44,731 nucleotides of DNA from Vagococcus fluvialis bH819 (GCF_900163795.1 NZ_FWFD01000020.1:1-44731), one strand, 5' to 3'. Counted from the first letter of the stretch, positions 27,195-36,611 are shown. Translations and numbers: made by a program. Notes: generated by a model from the sequence alone, not told the origin.

Positions 27195-27215
27195 TAAACG
27201 TATGTTCCCATTATA
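27195..27215 (-). promoter_or_regulatory. LexA (SOS) box and -10 of dinB
   Basis: On the minus strand GGAACATACGTTTA (27195-27208) matches 12 of 14 positions of the Gram-positive LexA box CGAACRNRYGTTYC, with the whole GAAC-N4-GTTT core intact. Directly before it is TATAAT (27210-27215). The box therefore covers the transcription start, where bound LexA would block initiation. Confidence 0.8.
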
Positions 27216-27227
27216 TATGAAGACAAT

Positions 27228-27259
27228 AAAAAAAACCACTAAAGCCGTCGCTCTAGTGG
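27228..27259 (-). terminator. Orphan minus-strand terminator upstream of dinB
   Basis: On the minus strand CCACTAGAGC (27250-27259) pairs with GCTTTAGTGG (27236-27245) over a GACG loop and is followed by eight T (27228-27235). The preceding protein gene on this strand already has its own terminator at 27389-27415, so this one implies a short transcript starting between the two. Confidence 0.8.
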
Positions 27260-27302
27260 AAATGAAGGTTGTTATTTTACTCTCTCTCAATAGGAGTTAA
27301 GT

Positions 27303-27362
27303 ATGAAAAACCAATTCGGGATAATTGGTATGAAAGTATACTACTACATCTTAGTTAAATAA
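27303..27362 (+). CDS. Possible 19-codon small ORF
   Basis: An ATG with a strong AGGAG six bases upstream opens a 19-residue reading frame, MKNQFGIIGMKVYYYILVK, ending in TAA. It has a hydrophobic and tyrosine-rich C-terminal half with a terminal lysine. On the opposite strand, TATACT (27335-27340) could be the -10 of an RNA that would run to the terminator at 27228-27259 and so be complementary to the ribosome site and start codon. No plus-strand promoter is convincing. It might be a leader peptide, a type I toxin, or chance. No family recognised. Confidence 0.3.
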   Translation: MKNQFGIIGMKVYYYILVK

Positions 27363-27388
27363 AATTGATGATTCTATTTGATTTCAGT

Positions 27389-27415
27389 AAAAAAAGAATG
27401 AGAATAATCTCATTC
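27389..27415 (-). terminator. Terminator after the DUF975 gene
   Basis: On the minus strand GAATGAGA (27408-27415) pairs with TCTCATTC (27396-27403), followed by TTTTTTT (27389-27395). It begins right at the stop codon of the gene ending at 27416. Confidence 0.88.
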
Positions 27416-28288
27416 TTAAAAACTAGTCCACTCATCATCTTCCACTTCTTCAACTTCCTGCACTAAGTAACGATCTTTAGCTAAATCATTGTAAAACGCA
27501 GCTTTCGTTGTATTAATATAAGGATTTAACCAAATATTAGCAATATTAAAAGTGAATAAACTTAAGAACCTCCAACCAAGGAAACTAACATCTAGCCAGA
27601 ATAAACGACCTTTGTGACCATCCATTAATTGACGGCTTTCAGTAATGAAACTAGTAGCACCCATCGTTCTTGTATCTTTATGACTAGATAAATCTTTGTA
27701 GATGAAATTTGATTGTGAATATGAGTAATGTTTAATGAAAACAGGTATCACAAAACAGAATGTCCATAGGTATTTGAAAACTGTCGTTAAGATATTAATT
27801 AAAAGGACTGGTACAAAATCAACTCCATTAAATAGTCTGAAAGCATCTTTCATCTCCATAGGCTGCTGCTCTCGTTTTCTAATCACATCTAAAAATGTAA
27901 ATGAAATACCAATCGTTAAAAATGATAAGACAAAGGTAATAATTGGTGTTATCCCATAAGATGAGGCGACATTTGCAGTCACACTAGCTGGATAATAAGA
28001 ATAGTCATCCTTATAATCATCATACTCTTTATCCCAAGCACCCTCTAGATCTTCGCCTAGTTGACCTTCAAAAATTGCCGATTCTCGATTTGAATTCCCA
28101 ATGGATACATCATTAGATGATGCAAATATTGAAACAAATAGTACAATCCCTGCAACCATCAATGTAAAAAAGATAGCTGACGCAATTTGAAGTAAAGAAG
28201 GAACTAAATTTAACTTTACTGCATCTGTCCAACGCCCTCTTAAACTATCTTTTGCTTCTGCTTTCAACTGTCCCGATGTTTTATACAT
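27416..28288 (-). CDS. DUF975 family membrane protein
   Basis: A 290-residue integral membrane protein. It has the DUF975 hallmark N-terminus (SGQLKAEAKDSLRGRW, an amphipathic segment before the first membrane helix), hydrophobic helices at about 28-50, 105-130, 150-175 and 220-245, an acidic, tyrosine-rich extracytoplasmic loop at about 60-100, and a very acidic C-terminus (VEEVEDDEWTSF). The function of the family is unknown. It lies about 70 bases after rexA in the same direction and may be part of that transcript. Confidence 0.83.
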   Translation of the reverse strand: MYKTSGQLKAEAKDSLRGRWTDAVKLNLVPSLLQIASAIFFTLMVAGIVLFVSIFASSNDVSIGNSNRESAIFEGQLGEDLEGAWDKEYDDYKDDYSYYPASVTANVASSYGITPIITFVLSFLTIGISFTFLDVIRKREQQPMEMKDAFRLFNGVDFVPVLLINILTTVFKYLWTFCFVIPVFIKHYSYSQSNFIYKDLSSHKDTRTMGATSFITESRQLMDGHKGRLFWLDVSFLGWRFLSLFTFNIANIWLNPYINTTKAAFYNDLAKDRYLVQEVEEVEDDEWTSF

Positions 28289-28358
28289 ACTTTTTCCTCC
28301 TCTCTTTCTCTTAAAAAAATTTTACCATTTTTTTAACAATATCACTACTATTTATTTA

Positions 28359-31300
28359 TTATTCCACTAAATCAATTTCTAATCGACCTTTTAGCAAAAT
28401 TAATTTAACTGAGGTTACTTGTCTTCCTTTAACTTGCTCTAGTGCCTTTTTATACACATTCAATTGTCCAGTATACCTTTGTTTAATTTTTTGTATTTCT
28501 TCATTTGTTGGCTTTTCAGAAATATGATCTGTTTTAAAATCATACAAAATCAATTCTTTTTCCGTTTCTAAGTAACCATCAATGATTCCATGGATTAATA
28601 ATCGGTCACTTCTTTTCCCTTCAAAGTTTCCAAAGATATCCTCAGCACTAAGTAAAAGTGAAAAAGGTTGCTCTCTTTTTATTAATTGGTGCTCTTGCAA
28701 CAAACGACTGCCAAAAGAGCTACTAAAGAAATCTAAAATAATCTCTGGCTCAATTTTTTTAGCGATTTCTGATTTTAGAACTGTTTTTTCAACAAGTGAT
28801 TGAATCATATCTACAATCGACTCTTTAGTTGGAACAACTGATAAATCCATAAGTTGCATCACTAAATGAGTGGCTGTTCCCACTTCTGCTGGAGTAACTT
28901 CTACCATTTCACTTAAAAAATTTGGTTTTGCTAACTCATCTCCAACTATTTTATTTCCCGTCAAACTCAATGGTTTAGATAAATCTAATACTTGTAATTC
29001 ACGGTTATCAGGATCTTCGAAAACACGCTTGATTTCTGAAACTGATTGATAACTCGTGGTGACTGTCGCAGATAAATCAGTATACTGATAATTCAATCGA
29101 TCCACAACCTGTTTCAATAACTGAGGATTTGGTTGATCATTCAACATAATTGCTTTTATTTCTTCAGTCACTTCTTGTTTTCGGTAGGAAAGAATCATTT
29201 CTTTTGTAAAAAATTCTATCGAAAAATTAGCTAAAGACTTTCCTAAGCCTTTTAATACCTCAACTGTGATTTCAGGATAAGCTTTAATAGTTTCCGGATG
29301 TCTAATTAAACTCATCCCAACCCAACCCATTAAACTTCTTTGTCCTAAACGTCCACTTGTTGATAGTACTCGGTGATCAGAGGTTATATTTTGTTGCCAT
29401 TTTTTCAAAGCGTCTTCTTTATTTTTATACGAACCTACTAAAAACAATTTTTCTTCAGCTCGAGTTAAAGCAACATATAATTTACGCATTTCTTCTGCTA
29501 ACATTTTTTTCCGTTTTTGTTCCCTAATAACAACATAGGGCATTGTTTCATATTTAACTCGGTTAATACTATCGAAATACTTAATTCCCGAACCGAGTGC
29601 TTCATCAAATATATACGACTGATTATTTATATCAGTCATATTAAACTGTTTACTCATATCTAAAACAAAAACAACTGGAAATTCTAAACCTTTACTCGCA
29701 TGAATCGTCATCACTCGAACCGCATCTTCTTCATCATTTAAATCATTAGGTTCAGCTAAATCTTTGTTCTTGGCTTGCATTTTTTCGATAAAGCGAACAA
29801 ATTGGAATAAACCTTTAAAATTCATTTCCTCATACGCTGTTGCCCTATCATACAAAGCATGTAAATTGGCTTGGCGCTGCTTGCCAGAAAGCATACCTCC
29901 TACGTAATCTAGTAATCCTGTATCTTGATAGATTTGCCAAATCAGCGTCACTAATTTTTCACGACGAGCCAACTCTCGCCAACTAGTAAGATTTTGATTA
30001 AATTCATAAATTTTTTGATAAAGTGGTGTATTGGCTGACTCTTCTTTTAAGAATCTAGTTAGCGCATCATAGTAGTAACCATGCACATCATATTGTCTAA
30101 TTTTCACTAAATCATTTTCCTTCACACCAACAATGGGTGAGCGTAAGACAGCAGCTAATGGTATATCTTGATAAGGATTATCAATAATTTGTAGAAGAGA
30201 TACCATAATTCTAATTTCAGTCGCTTGGAAATAATTTTGCGTGTCATTCACAAATAACGGTATATCTAATTCTTTAAAAATATCTAGAATGACCAAATTA
30301 TTTTTCTTTGTCGGGCTAAGTAACACAATATCTTGATACTTAATAGGACGAGACTCTTTTTTCTTCTTATCATAGATTGGAAATTTGGATGAGATCATTT
30401 CTTGAATTTTTTGACCCACTAAAAGTAATTCACCTTCTGTTTTATCATCAATTGTAAACGTCAGATCAAGGGATTCGATATCACTTTCTTCTGTTTCACT
30501 TTCAAATATAAGGATTTCTGTATCATGCTGTTTACTTTCTGGATACCCTGTGAATCCAGTAATCAATTCAGCACTTTGATCATACTCAATCTGACCTAAT
30601 TCCCGATCCATCAATTGTGTAAAGACGAGATTGGTAAAATCTAAGACATTCCCTCGTGAACGAAAATTTTCTGCCAAAATAATGCGTCGACCATCTTCCT
30701 CCGTTGCATATTGTTCATATTTCTCAATGAAAAGAGTTGGATCAGCTAATCGAAAAGCATAAATCGACTGCTTCACATCACCAACCATGAACAGATTGCC
30801 ATTCTCTCCTTCTGTTTTTCTTAACCAGTAAAGAATGCCTTCTTGAAGTCGGTTCACATCTTGATACTCATCCACTAAAACTTCATGAAATTTATTTCGG
30901 TAATAGAAAGACGCTTCTGTTGGTTGCCACTGATTTTCTTCTAGCTGTCTCAAAATACTTAACGTAAAATGTTCCAAGTCATTAAAATCAACTAAATTCT
31001 TTTTCTCTTTTTCTTTTGCAAATGCATGTAAATACATTTCACAGACACTGACCATCTCTTCTACTAAAGGTTTAGTCTCTTTCATTAAGGCTACTTGTTT
31101 TTCAGGTGACAGGCTAAAGTAATTTTTTTTAAGTGTAGCGACTTGTTTTTTGATAAGATCTCGTTCAGCTTTTATTTCTTCGTAAAACATCATCACATCT
31201 TCGGTACTTGTTTTTTTATTTGGCCCTTTAATAACGGCAAATTTAGCTTGAGAAATAGATTGATAGCAACCATCTAAATTATCAGTTTCAAGTAATTGTA

Positions 31301-32114
31301 ATAAGTTACCAATCAACTGTGCATCTTGTTCCAAGACACCAACAGTCTTCTCAAAATCTGGTTCACCTTTTATACTATTAGTTAATTTTTCATTATTCTC
31401 TTGTATCTGAGCTAACTGTTTTACCATATCTGGCTTCATAAATGATTGGTACAACTGACTTTCAGCTAAATTATCAGATATATCATAAGTTGCTGGTAAT
31501 TTTTTTAGCCATTCCATAGGCTCTGTATTAGATTTAGCAAAATTAGCTAAGGAGAATATCAGTTTAGTCAATCCATTATCATTACGGTCGTTGGAAAAGT
31601 TCTCAGTCAACAAATAAAAACTTTCTTGTTTTTCTCCATATAAACTTTCTCGAACGTCATTCCAGACATCTTCTTTTAATAACTCAATTTCCGTTTCATC
31701 TGTTAATAATCTGAAAACTGGATCAATATGGATTAAATAATAGTACTTTCTAATGACAGTCAAACAAAAAGCGTGAAGCGTACTAATTGAAGCCGTTGGA
31801 AGTAAACTCAACTGCTTAATCAAATGTTGTTTCTTGTCGTTCTCTTTTTCTTCTGTGACAGCTGATTGCACCGCTACCTGAATTCTTTGTTTCATTTCTT
31901 TAGCTGCTGCTTCCGTATAAGTCACAATCAACAATTCATCTACGTTAATGCCACTCTTAATTTTCTGAATGACTCGCTCAACTAAAACAGTCGTTTTTCC
32001 AGAACCTGCAGAGGCTGAAATTAATAAATTACTACCACCATCGTAAACAGCTTGCCACTGCTTATCTGTAAAATGGCTATTTTCAGGTTTTAAAGGAAGA
32101 TTTAAATTAGTCAT
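28359..32114 (-). CDS. addA: ATP-dependent helicase/nuclease subunit A (AddA/RexA)
   Basis: The motor and nuclease subunit of the AddAB-type double-strand-break resection complex (RexA in lactococci and enterococci), the functional counterpart of RecBCD. 1251 residues. UvrD-type helicase motifs start with the Walker A SASAGSGKTTVL (about 33-44) and TYTEAAAKEMKQRI (about 65-78), then VDEYQDVNRLQ, GDVKQSIYAFR and MTIHASKGLEFPVVF. The C-terminal RecB-type nuclease shows ILYDFKTDHI with the Asp-x-Lys pair. The ATG overlaps the end of the B-subunit gene by 8 bases, so the two subunits are translationally coupled. Confidence 0.97.
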   Translation of the reverse strand: MTNLNLPLKPENSHFTDKQWQAVYDGGSNLLISASAGSGKTTVLVERVIQKIKSGINVDELLIVTYTEAAAKEMKQRIQVAVQSAVTEEKENDKKQHLIKQLSLLPTASISTLHAFCLTVIRKYYYLIHIDPVFRLLTDETEIELLKEDVWNDVRESLYGEKQESFYLLTENFSNDRNDNGLTKLIFSLANFAKSNTEPMEWLKKLPATYDISDNLAESQLYQSFMKPDMVKQLAQIQENNEKLTNSIKGEPDFEKTVGVLEQDAQLIGNLLQLLETDNLDGCYQSISQAKFAVIKGPNKKTSTEDVMMFYEEIKAERDLIKKQVATLKKNYFSLSPEKQVALMKETKPLVEEMVSVCEMYLHAFAKEKEKKNLVDFNDLEHFTLSILRQLEENQWQPTEASFYYRNKFHEVLVDEYQDVNRLQEGILYWLRKTEGENGNLFMVGDVKQSIYAFRLADPTLFIEKYEQYATEEDGRRIILAENFRSRGNVLDFTNLVFTQLMDRELGQIEYDQSAELITGFTGYPESKQHDTEILIFESETEESDIESLDLTFTIDDKTEGELLLVGQKIQEMISSKFPIYDKKKKESRPIKYQDIVLLSPTKKNNLVILDIFKELDIPLFVNDTQNYFQATEIRIMVSLLQIIDNPYQDIPLAAVLRSPIVGVKENDLVKIRQYDVHGYYYDALTRFLKEESANTPLYQKIYEFNQNLTSWRELARREKLVTLIWQIYQDTGLLDYVGGMLSGKQRQANLHALYDRATAYEEMNFKGLFQFVRFIEKMQAKNKDLAEPNDLNDEEDAVRVMTIHASKGLEFPVVFVLDMSKQFNMTDINNQSYIFDEALGSGIKYFDSINRVKYETMPYVVIREQKRKKMLAEEMRKLYVALTRAEEKLFLVGSYKNKEDALKKWQQNITSDHRVLSTSGRLGQRSLMGWVGMSLIRHPETIKAYPEITVEVLKGLGKSLANFSIEFFTKEMILSYRKQEVTEEIKAIMLNDQPNPQLLKQVVDRLNYQYTDLSATVTTSYQSVSEIKRVFEDPDNRELQVLDLSKPLSLTGNKIVGDELAKPNFLSEMVEVTPAEVGTATHLVMQLMDLSVVPTKESIVDMIQSLVEKTVLKSEIAKKIEPEIILDFFSSSFGSRLLQEHQLIKREQPFSLLLSAEDIFGNFEGKRSDRLLIHGIIDGYLETEKELILYDFKTDHISEKPTNEEIQKIKQRYTGQLNVYKKALEQVKGRQVTSVKLILLKGRLEIDLVE

Positions 32115-35100
32115 TGTGTTCTCCTTCCTTCTCTTTTTTCATCATCTCTTCTTTAGTTAACGGCTCTATTCGGTGATAATTATTTTCTTTTAACATCACA
32201 TCAAACTGACAAACACTTCTAAATGGACAGTATTCACAGGCAACCCGAGTTTGCCCCTTATATGCTGGATTCAATTTTGTTGATCCTTTAAAAATATCTT
32301 CTCCAGCTTCTTTAAATTTCTTCTGATTATTATCAACTAGCCAATCAAGTTCATCTTCCGACACAAACTGTGAAGATTTCATCGTTCCTTTTTTTAACTG
32401 CTCATAAGGATAAACAGCCGACTTAACACCTAAATCAATAGTTTTATCTAGATTTTCTAGAATCTTTTCTTCATTAACCAATATACCATCATACTTGAAT
32501 GCTTTTAACATTTCTTCATCCATTGTCTCTTCAGTTAATTTTTCAGAACCAGTTAAAACTGGATTTTGCACATGTAAATAAAAAGCCCCTGCTGCCTTAG
32601 CTTTTTCACCTACTAAGTTCACTGCGTTTTCTAAAGCTACATTTAAATAAGTTACCATTTGAAGTGCTAAACCGTAATAAGCATCTACAAAATCAAAATT
32701 GTGTTTACTTGATTTATAATCTATCACTGATAAATAAATATCCTCTTCAACTTTCATTTGATCAATTCGGTCGATTTTACCACGCACTTTTAATTTTTTC
32801 TGATGACTAATCTCAAAGTCTAAACTATTTAAACTGATGTCTTGCAGTGCCTGACCAAATAAAACTTCCGTCTGAATCACATCCATGTTACTTCGATCAC
32901 TTTGTCGTTTTAAAGACCAACCCACACGTTGAATGGTTTTCTCTAACTGATACTTGATATAATTCATTCGATTAGTTGAATTCAATATTGTAAATTTATC
33001 CTCACCTAACACATTCGTCAAAATAGCTTGGGTTAGTTCCTGAACTTCTTTTTGAGTCATCTGACTTAACGTTAATTGTCGTTTAATCAACTCTTTAAAA
33101 AATTGGTCTAAGCTTTCATGGAAAAAGTCACCCGTTGCAGCTGGAGATAATTCAAATTGACTGCGTTCTTTTAAGCCTAAGCCATACATTAAAAAATATT
33201 TATATTGGCATTTATAGAAATTTTCAATTTTAGAAACCGAAGCGTAAACCGTGTCACCATACAGCTCGTCAACTGACACTTCATTCAATGTTTCTGGTAT
33301 ATTCTGATGAGCTAAACTAGATAACAAACGTTCAGTTTTTAATGGTAGTTCTTTTAATAATCGCTTTTCTAATTGATTAAATAACCACGGTGTTGGTTGT
33401 CTTTCATCGATTAAAAATCGCTTATACGAAATCCACTGAGTTAATAAAATATCATCAGTAGAAAAATCAGCTAATACTTGTCTGCCATCAAAGAAAGTTG
33501 CCCCATGTTTCAGTTCTTCTGTTATCTGAAATTGATTTTTTAACATAGACAAATAAGGAGAAATTTTTATCTCTTTACTGCTATCACTACTTTTGGGATA
33601 AGTTAATATCACTTGGTCATTCGCTGAAAGAAGTGATAGATAAAAAACAAAAGGTTCTTTAGCAGAATCTGAGGTCAAATCTTTTTTTAGGTATTTATCA
33701 AAAGGTAAACTTTCTTTTAATAATCCCCGCTCCTCATCTGTTAGCAGGGTTTTATTTTCAATTTTTCTTGGTAATACTTGATCAGTTGCTCCAATGATAA
33801 TAGCAACCTTACTCTTCTTCACCCGAACCAGATCCATTGATGTCACCACTAATTGATCAAGGGTTGTTGGTACTTTACTAAAAGAGAGTCCTTCCATTCC
33901 AGTTTTAATAATTTGAATAAAGTCATCTAAAATAAAAGGTTCTTCTCCCATTAAATCTGTATACTCATCTAACAACGTTATCAAAGCTTGCCAAGCTTGT
34001 TCATGATTTCTAGACTTAACTAAATTTCCTTTATTCAACTCTTGGTCACGCATAAAATAGAGTTGTTTTTCCACTCCTACTTGAATTAAAAAGCGATAAA
34101 ATAATAAACTAGCCTCTTTCCCTAATTTAGCTTGTTTTAGCTCCTCAAAGAAAACAGGAATATGCTCTCTGATTAAGTGTCTAATATGATTAGATGTCGC
34201 TTGAATCACTTGATCATTATCTAACTTACCTTCTTCTTCATCGTACTGATAGAAAATATACTGCCAATCTCGCTCCTTTAACCAATCAGTCCCACTATAA
34301 CCATAAGCTAAAACCACATTTTCAGTATAATCAATTTGTTGTCTCAATTTCAGCATATGTTTTTCCCACTCATGTTCTTGTTCTATCACTAAACTCTCTG
34401 GAGAAAATAATTCAGAACGTAAAAAACGTAAAACATCACGATACTGATAAAAATGTTGATTCATATTGAATAGGGCACTAATAAACTCAATCAATGGATG
34501 ATGCTTCATTTCTTCTTCTTGATTAATATAGTATGGAATGTTATTGGCATTAAAAATAGGTGCCATAATTTTTTGATAACTATTAATATCGCGAGTTAGC
34601 ACAGAAATATCTTGATAACGATACCCTTTATCTGCTACAAGATGTCTGATTTCTTTTGCCACTGACATCATTTCAGTAAACGGATCATCACACCGCCAGA
34701 TTTTAAGTGTTTCTGGACTGATAGATTCATTTTTTTTGACTGGCGATAACTTCTGACTTTCTTGCCAAAAAGCATCCAAAACAGAAAAATCAGCACTATT
34801 ATTTAAATGAATTTTTTTATCTATTAAGACTGGTACTTGATTTCTTTGTGCCATAAAAAATAATTCCTGATATAATCTACCGGTATTATAGAATAAGTTA
34901 AACGGATCCGGCTCTTTATTGACGTAAGCTTTATCTAAAACCAAAGCAATTTTTAATTCTCCTGAAATCAACATCAACTGCTCAATTAATTGTTTTTCAA
35001 TTGCCGTAAAATTAGAAAATCCAGAAACAATGAACATTATATTTTTTAACTTTTTATGCTGTAAATGTTCTGCTAAAGATACTAATAAATCATGGCCATT

Positions 35101-35661
35101 TAAATCTTCTGCTATTAATTTATCTGTGTAGACTTGATAAATTAGCTGAATATCTCTTAATTTTATTTGACGATCATCGTCTTTGTTATCGGTCGTTAAT
35201 TGACTTAACGTTTCTTCTAAATCTTCTGCTGTCACAAAACCTTCTTGTAATTCATCAAAAATAGCAATTAATTGATCCACAAATCCTGGTTTATTGACTT
35301 CTTGTTTAAATAAAACAAGTTCTTCTTCAATTTCGATTAGAACTCGTCTCAATATCATATATTTTCCTGATTGAGATAATTTTTGTTTCTGGTAAGCCTC
35401 AGTATTTTGCATAAAGTACCATGCAAGCCGTGAAAAACTAAATACTTGAAGGCGCATGCTTGCCATGTTACCCCATTCTTTGTAGTAAGGTAATTGAGAT
35501 AACTCTGTTAAAACATTAATTTCTGTTTCAAACTTTACGTGGTTAGGTACTAAATAAAAAACTTCATGGTCTGTCGCTGACTCTAACCAGGCATTGGCTT
35601 GATTAACTAATTCTTTTGTGTGGTCTGCACTTGCTGGACCAATAATAAACTGAACACTCAC
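32107..35661 (-). CDS. rexB: ATP-dependent nuclease subunit B (RexB type of AddB)
   Basis: Second subunit of the AddAB/RexAB resection complex, with a RecB-type nuclease for the opposite strand and the Chi-recognition scaffold. 1184 residues from the GTG at 35661, with GAGGT seven bases upstream; a TTG at 35682 precedes that ribosome site. At the N-terminus the Walker A lysine loop of Bacillus AddB is absent (VQFIIGPASADHTKEL here), the usual state in RexB. The nuclease domain has VIDYKSS. Four cysteines for an iron-sulphur staple are visible: one in FYKCQYKYF and three in VACEYCPFRSVCQFD. The GDxxxSRL-like and helical scaffold parts cannot be assigned by eye. Confidence 0.95.
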   Translation of the reverse strand: MSVQFIIGPASADHTKELVNQANAWLESATDHEVFYLVPNHVKFETEINVLTELSQLPYYKEWGNMASMRLQVFSFSRLAWYFMQNTEAYQKQKLSQSGKYMILRRVLIEIEEELVLFKQEVNKPGFVDQLIAIFDELQEGFVTAEDLEETLSQLTTDNKDDDRQIKLRDIQLIYQVYTDKLIAEDLNGHDLLVSLAEHLQHKKLKNIMFIVSGFSNFTAIEKQLIEQLMLISGELKIALVLDKAYVNKEPDPFNLFYNTGRLYQELFFMAQRNQVPVLIDKKIHLNNSADFSVLDAFWQESQKLSPVKKNESISPETLKIWRCDDPFTEMMSVAKEIRHLVADKGYRYQDISVLTRDINSYQKIMAPIFNANNIPYYINQEEEMKHHPLIEFISALFNMNQHFYQYRDVLRFLRSELFSPESLVIEQEHEWEKHMLKLRQQIDYTENVVLAYGYSGTDWLKERDWQYIFYQYDEEEGKLDNDQVIQATSNHIRHLIREHIPVFFEELKQAKLGKEASLLFYRFLIQVGVEKQLYFMRDQELNKGNLVKSRNHEQAWQALITLLDEYTDLMGEEPFILDDFIQIIKTGMEGLSFSKVPTTLDQLVVTSMDLVRVKKSKVAIIIGATDQVLPRKIENKTLLTDEERGLLKESLPFDKYLKKDLTSDSAKEPFVFYLSLLSANDQVILTYPKSSDSSKEIKISPYLSMLKNQFQITEELKHGATFFDGRQVLADFSTDDILLTQWISYKRFLIDERQPTPWLFNQLEKRLLKELPLKTERLLSSLAHQNIPETLNEVSVDELYGDTVYASVSKIENFYKCQYKYFLMYGLGLKERSQFELSPAATGDFFHESLDQFFKELIKRQLTLSQMTQKEVQELTQAILTNVLGEDKFTILNSTNRMNYIKYQLEKTIQRVGWSLKRQSDRSNMDVIQTEVLFGQALQDISLNSLDFEISHQKKLKVRGKIDRIDQMKVEEDIYLSVIDYKSSKHNFDFVDAYYGLALQMVTYLNVALENAVNLVGEKAKAAGAFYLHVQNPVLTGSEKLTEETMDEEMLKAFKYDGILVNEEKILENLDKTIDLGVKSAVYPYEQLKKGTMKSSQFVSEDELDWLVDNNQKKFKEAGEDIFKGSTKLNPAYKGQTRVACEYCPFRSVCQFDVMLKENNYHRIEPLTKEEMMKKEKEGEHND

Positions 35662-35714
35662 AATTTGTACCTCTCTTATCAATTAGTCTTTCTAGTTTAT
35701 CATATTTTTGAGTA

Positions 35715-35742
35715 TAAAAAAAAACATGGCACTTGCCATGTT
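35715..35742 (-). terminator. Terminator after lepB
   Basis: On the minus strand AACATGGCA (35734-35742) pairs with TGCCATGTT (35723-35731), followed by a run of T (35715-35722). It starts at the lepB stop codon and separates lepB from rexB-rexA. Confidence 0.9.
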
Positions 35743-36299
35743 TAATTAATTGTTCCCCATTTAGCTGGTGGCCAAAAAACAAATTTAACATTTCCTAAAA
35801 TATTATCTTCATCTATAAAACCAATCATGCGACTATCTTTAGAATTTTGACGGTTATCACCCATTACGAAAAAATTTCCTTCAGGCACTTTTTTCTCGCC
35901 CAAAATATCCGTCATATTAAAATCTTGAGTTAACGGTAAGCCATAAGGTGTTTTTATATCATTTGGAGCTTTTTTGTATTCTTCTAAATAAGGTTCATCG
36001 TATTTTTTACCATTAATTAGTAATTGGTCATCTTTGAATTCAATCGTATCTCCTGGTAAGCCAATCACTCGCTTAATATAATTTTTACTCGGATTATCTG
36101 GAGCTGGAAACGTTACAATATCAAAGCGTTCCACTTTGGATTGTTTCATCGCGATCACTCGTTCTCGGTCAACCATCGTTGGGTTCATTGAATTTCCTGA
36201 GACATTTGTTGGTGAAAATACAAATGCTCTTAAACTAAGTAAAATAATAATTAATCCACCAAACCAAGCAATATTACTGATTATTTCTTTTTTACTCAT
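35742..36299 (-). CDS. lepB: Type I signal peptidase
   Basis: Membrane-bound protease that removes signal peptides from exported proteins. 185 residues: one N-terminal membrane helix (about 8-28), the catalytic Ser in GNSMNPTM (about 35-42), the catalytic Lys in NYIKRVIGLPGDTIEF, and the conserved MGDNRQNSKDSR (about 146-157). ATG start with AAGGAAG upstream. A promoter with -35 TTCACA and an extended -10 lies at 36335-36361. It is a single-gene unit bounded by its own terminator. Confidence 0.96.
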   Translation of the reverse strand: MSKKEIISNIAWFGGLIIILLSLRAFVFSPTNVSGNSMNPTMVDRERVIAMKQSKVERFDIVTFPAPDNPSKNYIKRVIGLPGDTIEFKDDQLLINGKKYDEPYLEEYKKAPNDIKTPYGLPLTQDFNMTDILGEKKVPEGNFFVMGDNRQNSKDSRMIGFIDEDNILGNVKFVFWPPAKWGTIN

Positions 36300-36334
36300 T
36301 AAGTCACTTCCTTAATTTCATTCATCACTATTGT

Positions 36335-36361
36335 ATTTTAACACATTGAAGTTTTTGTGAA
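36335..36361 (-). promoter_or_regulatory. Predicted promoter of lepB
   Basis: On the minus strand -35 TTCACA (36356-36361), a 15-base spacer, and -10 TAAAAT (36335-36340) with an upstream TG (extended -10 TGTTAAAAT), which can compensate for the short spacer. Confidence 0.5.
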
Positions 36362-36422
36362 TAGTTAAAGACAGATATTTGTTATTTTAGACGAATTAAT
36401 GATAAATGATAACTTGCTACTA

Positions 36423-36611
36423 CTAAAATAGATAACTTAATTTATCTATAAAAGCTAACATTGCACCTGCTAAATATCGATCTTTTAAATAAATAATCAC
36501 AACTTCTCGTGTCGGTGAATCTATTATTTCTATACTAGTCACATTTTGATTGCTAAGTGATTCTTTTAGCTGATGAGGTTGAATATTGACTCCTATTTTT
36601 AATTTGCTGAC
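36423..36611 (-). pseudogene. Remnant of a LysR-type regulator (C-terminal end only)
   Basis: The minus strand encodes 62 codons ending in TAG that resemble the end of a LysR effector-binding domain: KIGVNIQPHQL, then VTSIEIIDSPTREVVIIYLK, then DRYLAGAMLAFIDKL. An in-frame TGA (36612-36614) interrupts it immediately upstream. No helix-turn-helix part or start codon is present between there and the permease gene at about 36680. The N-terminal roughly 220 residues are therefore missing, so it is a decayed gene. It would have been divergent from the amino-acid permease, a common regulator/permease arrangement. The rest of 36300-36720 holds the lepB promoter and AT-rich sequence without further features. 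Confidence 0.7.

Noticed and set aside
28582-28803. Plus-strand open frame inside addA
   Set aside because: Antisense shadow without a ribosome site.
35662-35682. Upstream TTG start for the RexB gene
   Set aside because: It precedes the GAGGT ribosome site that serves the GTG at 35661.
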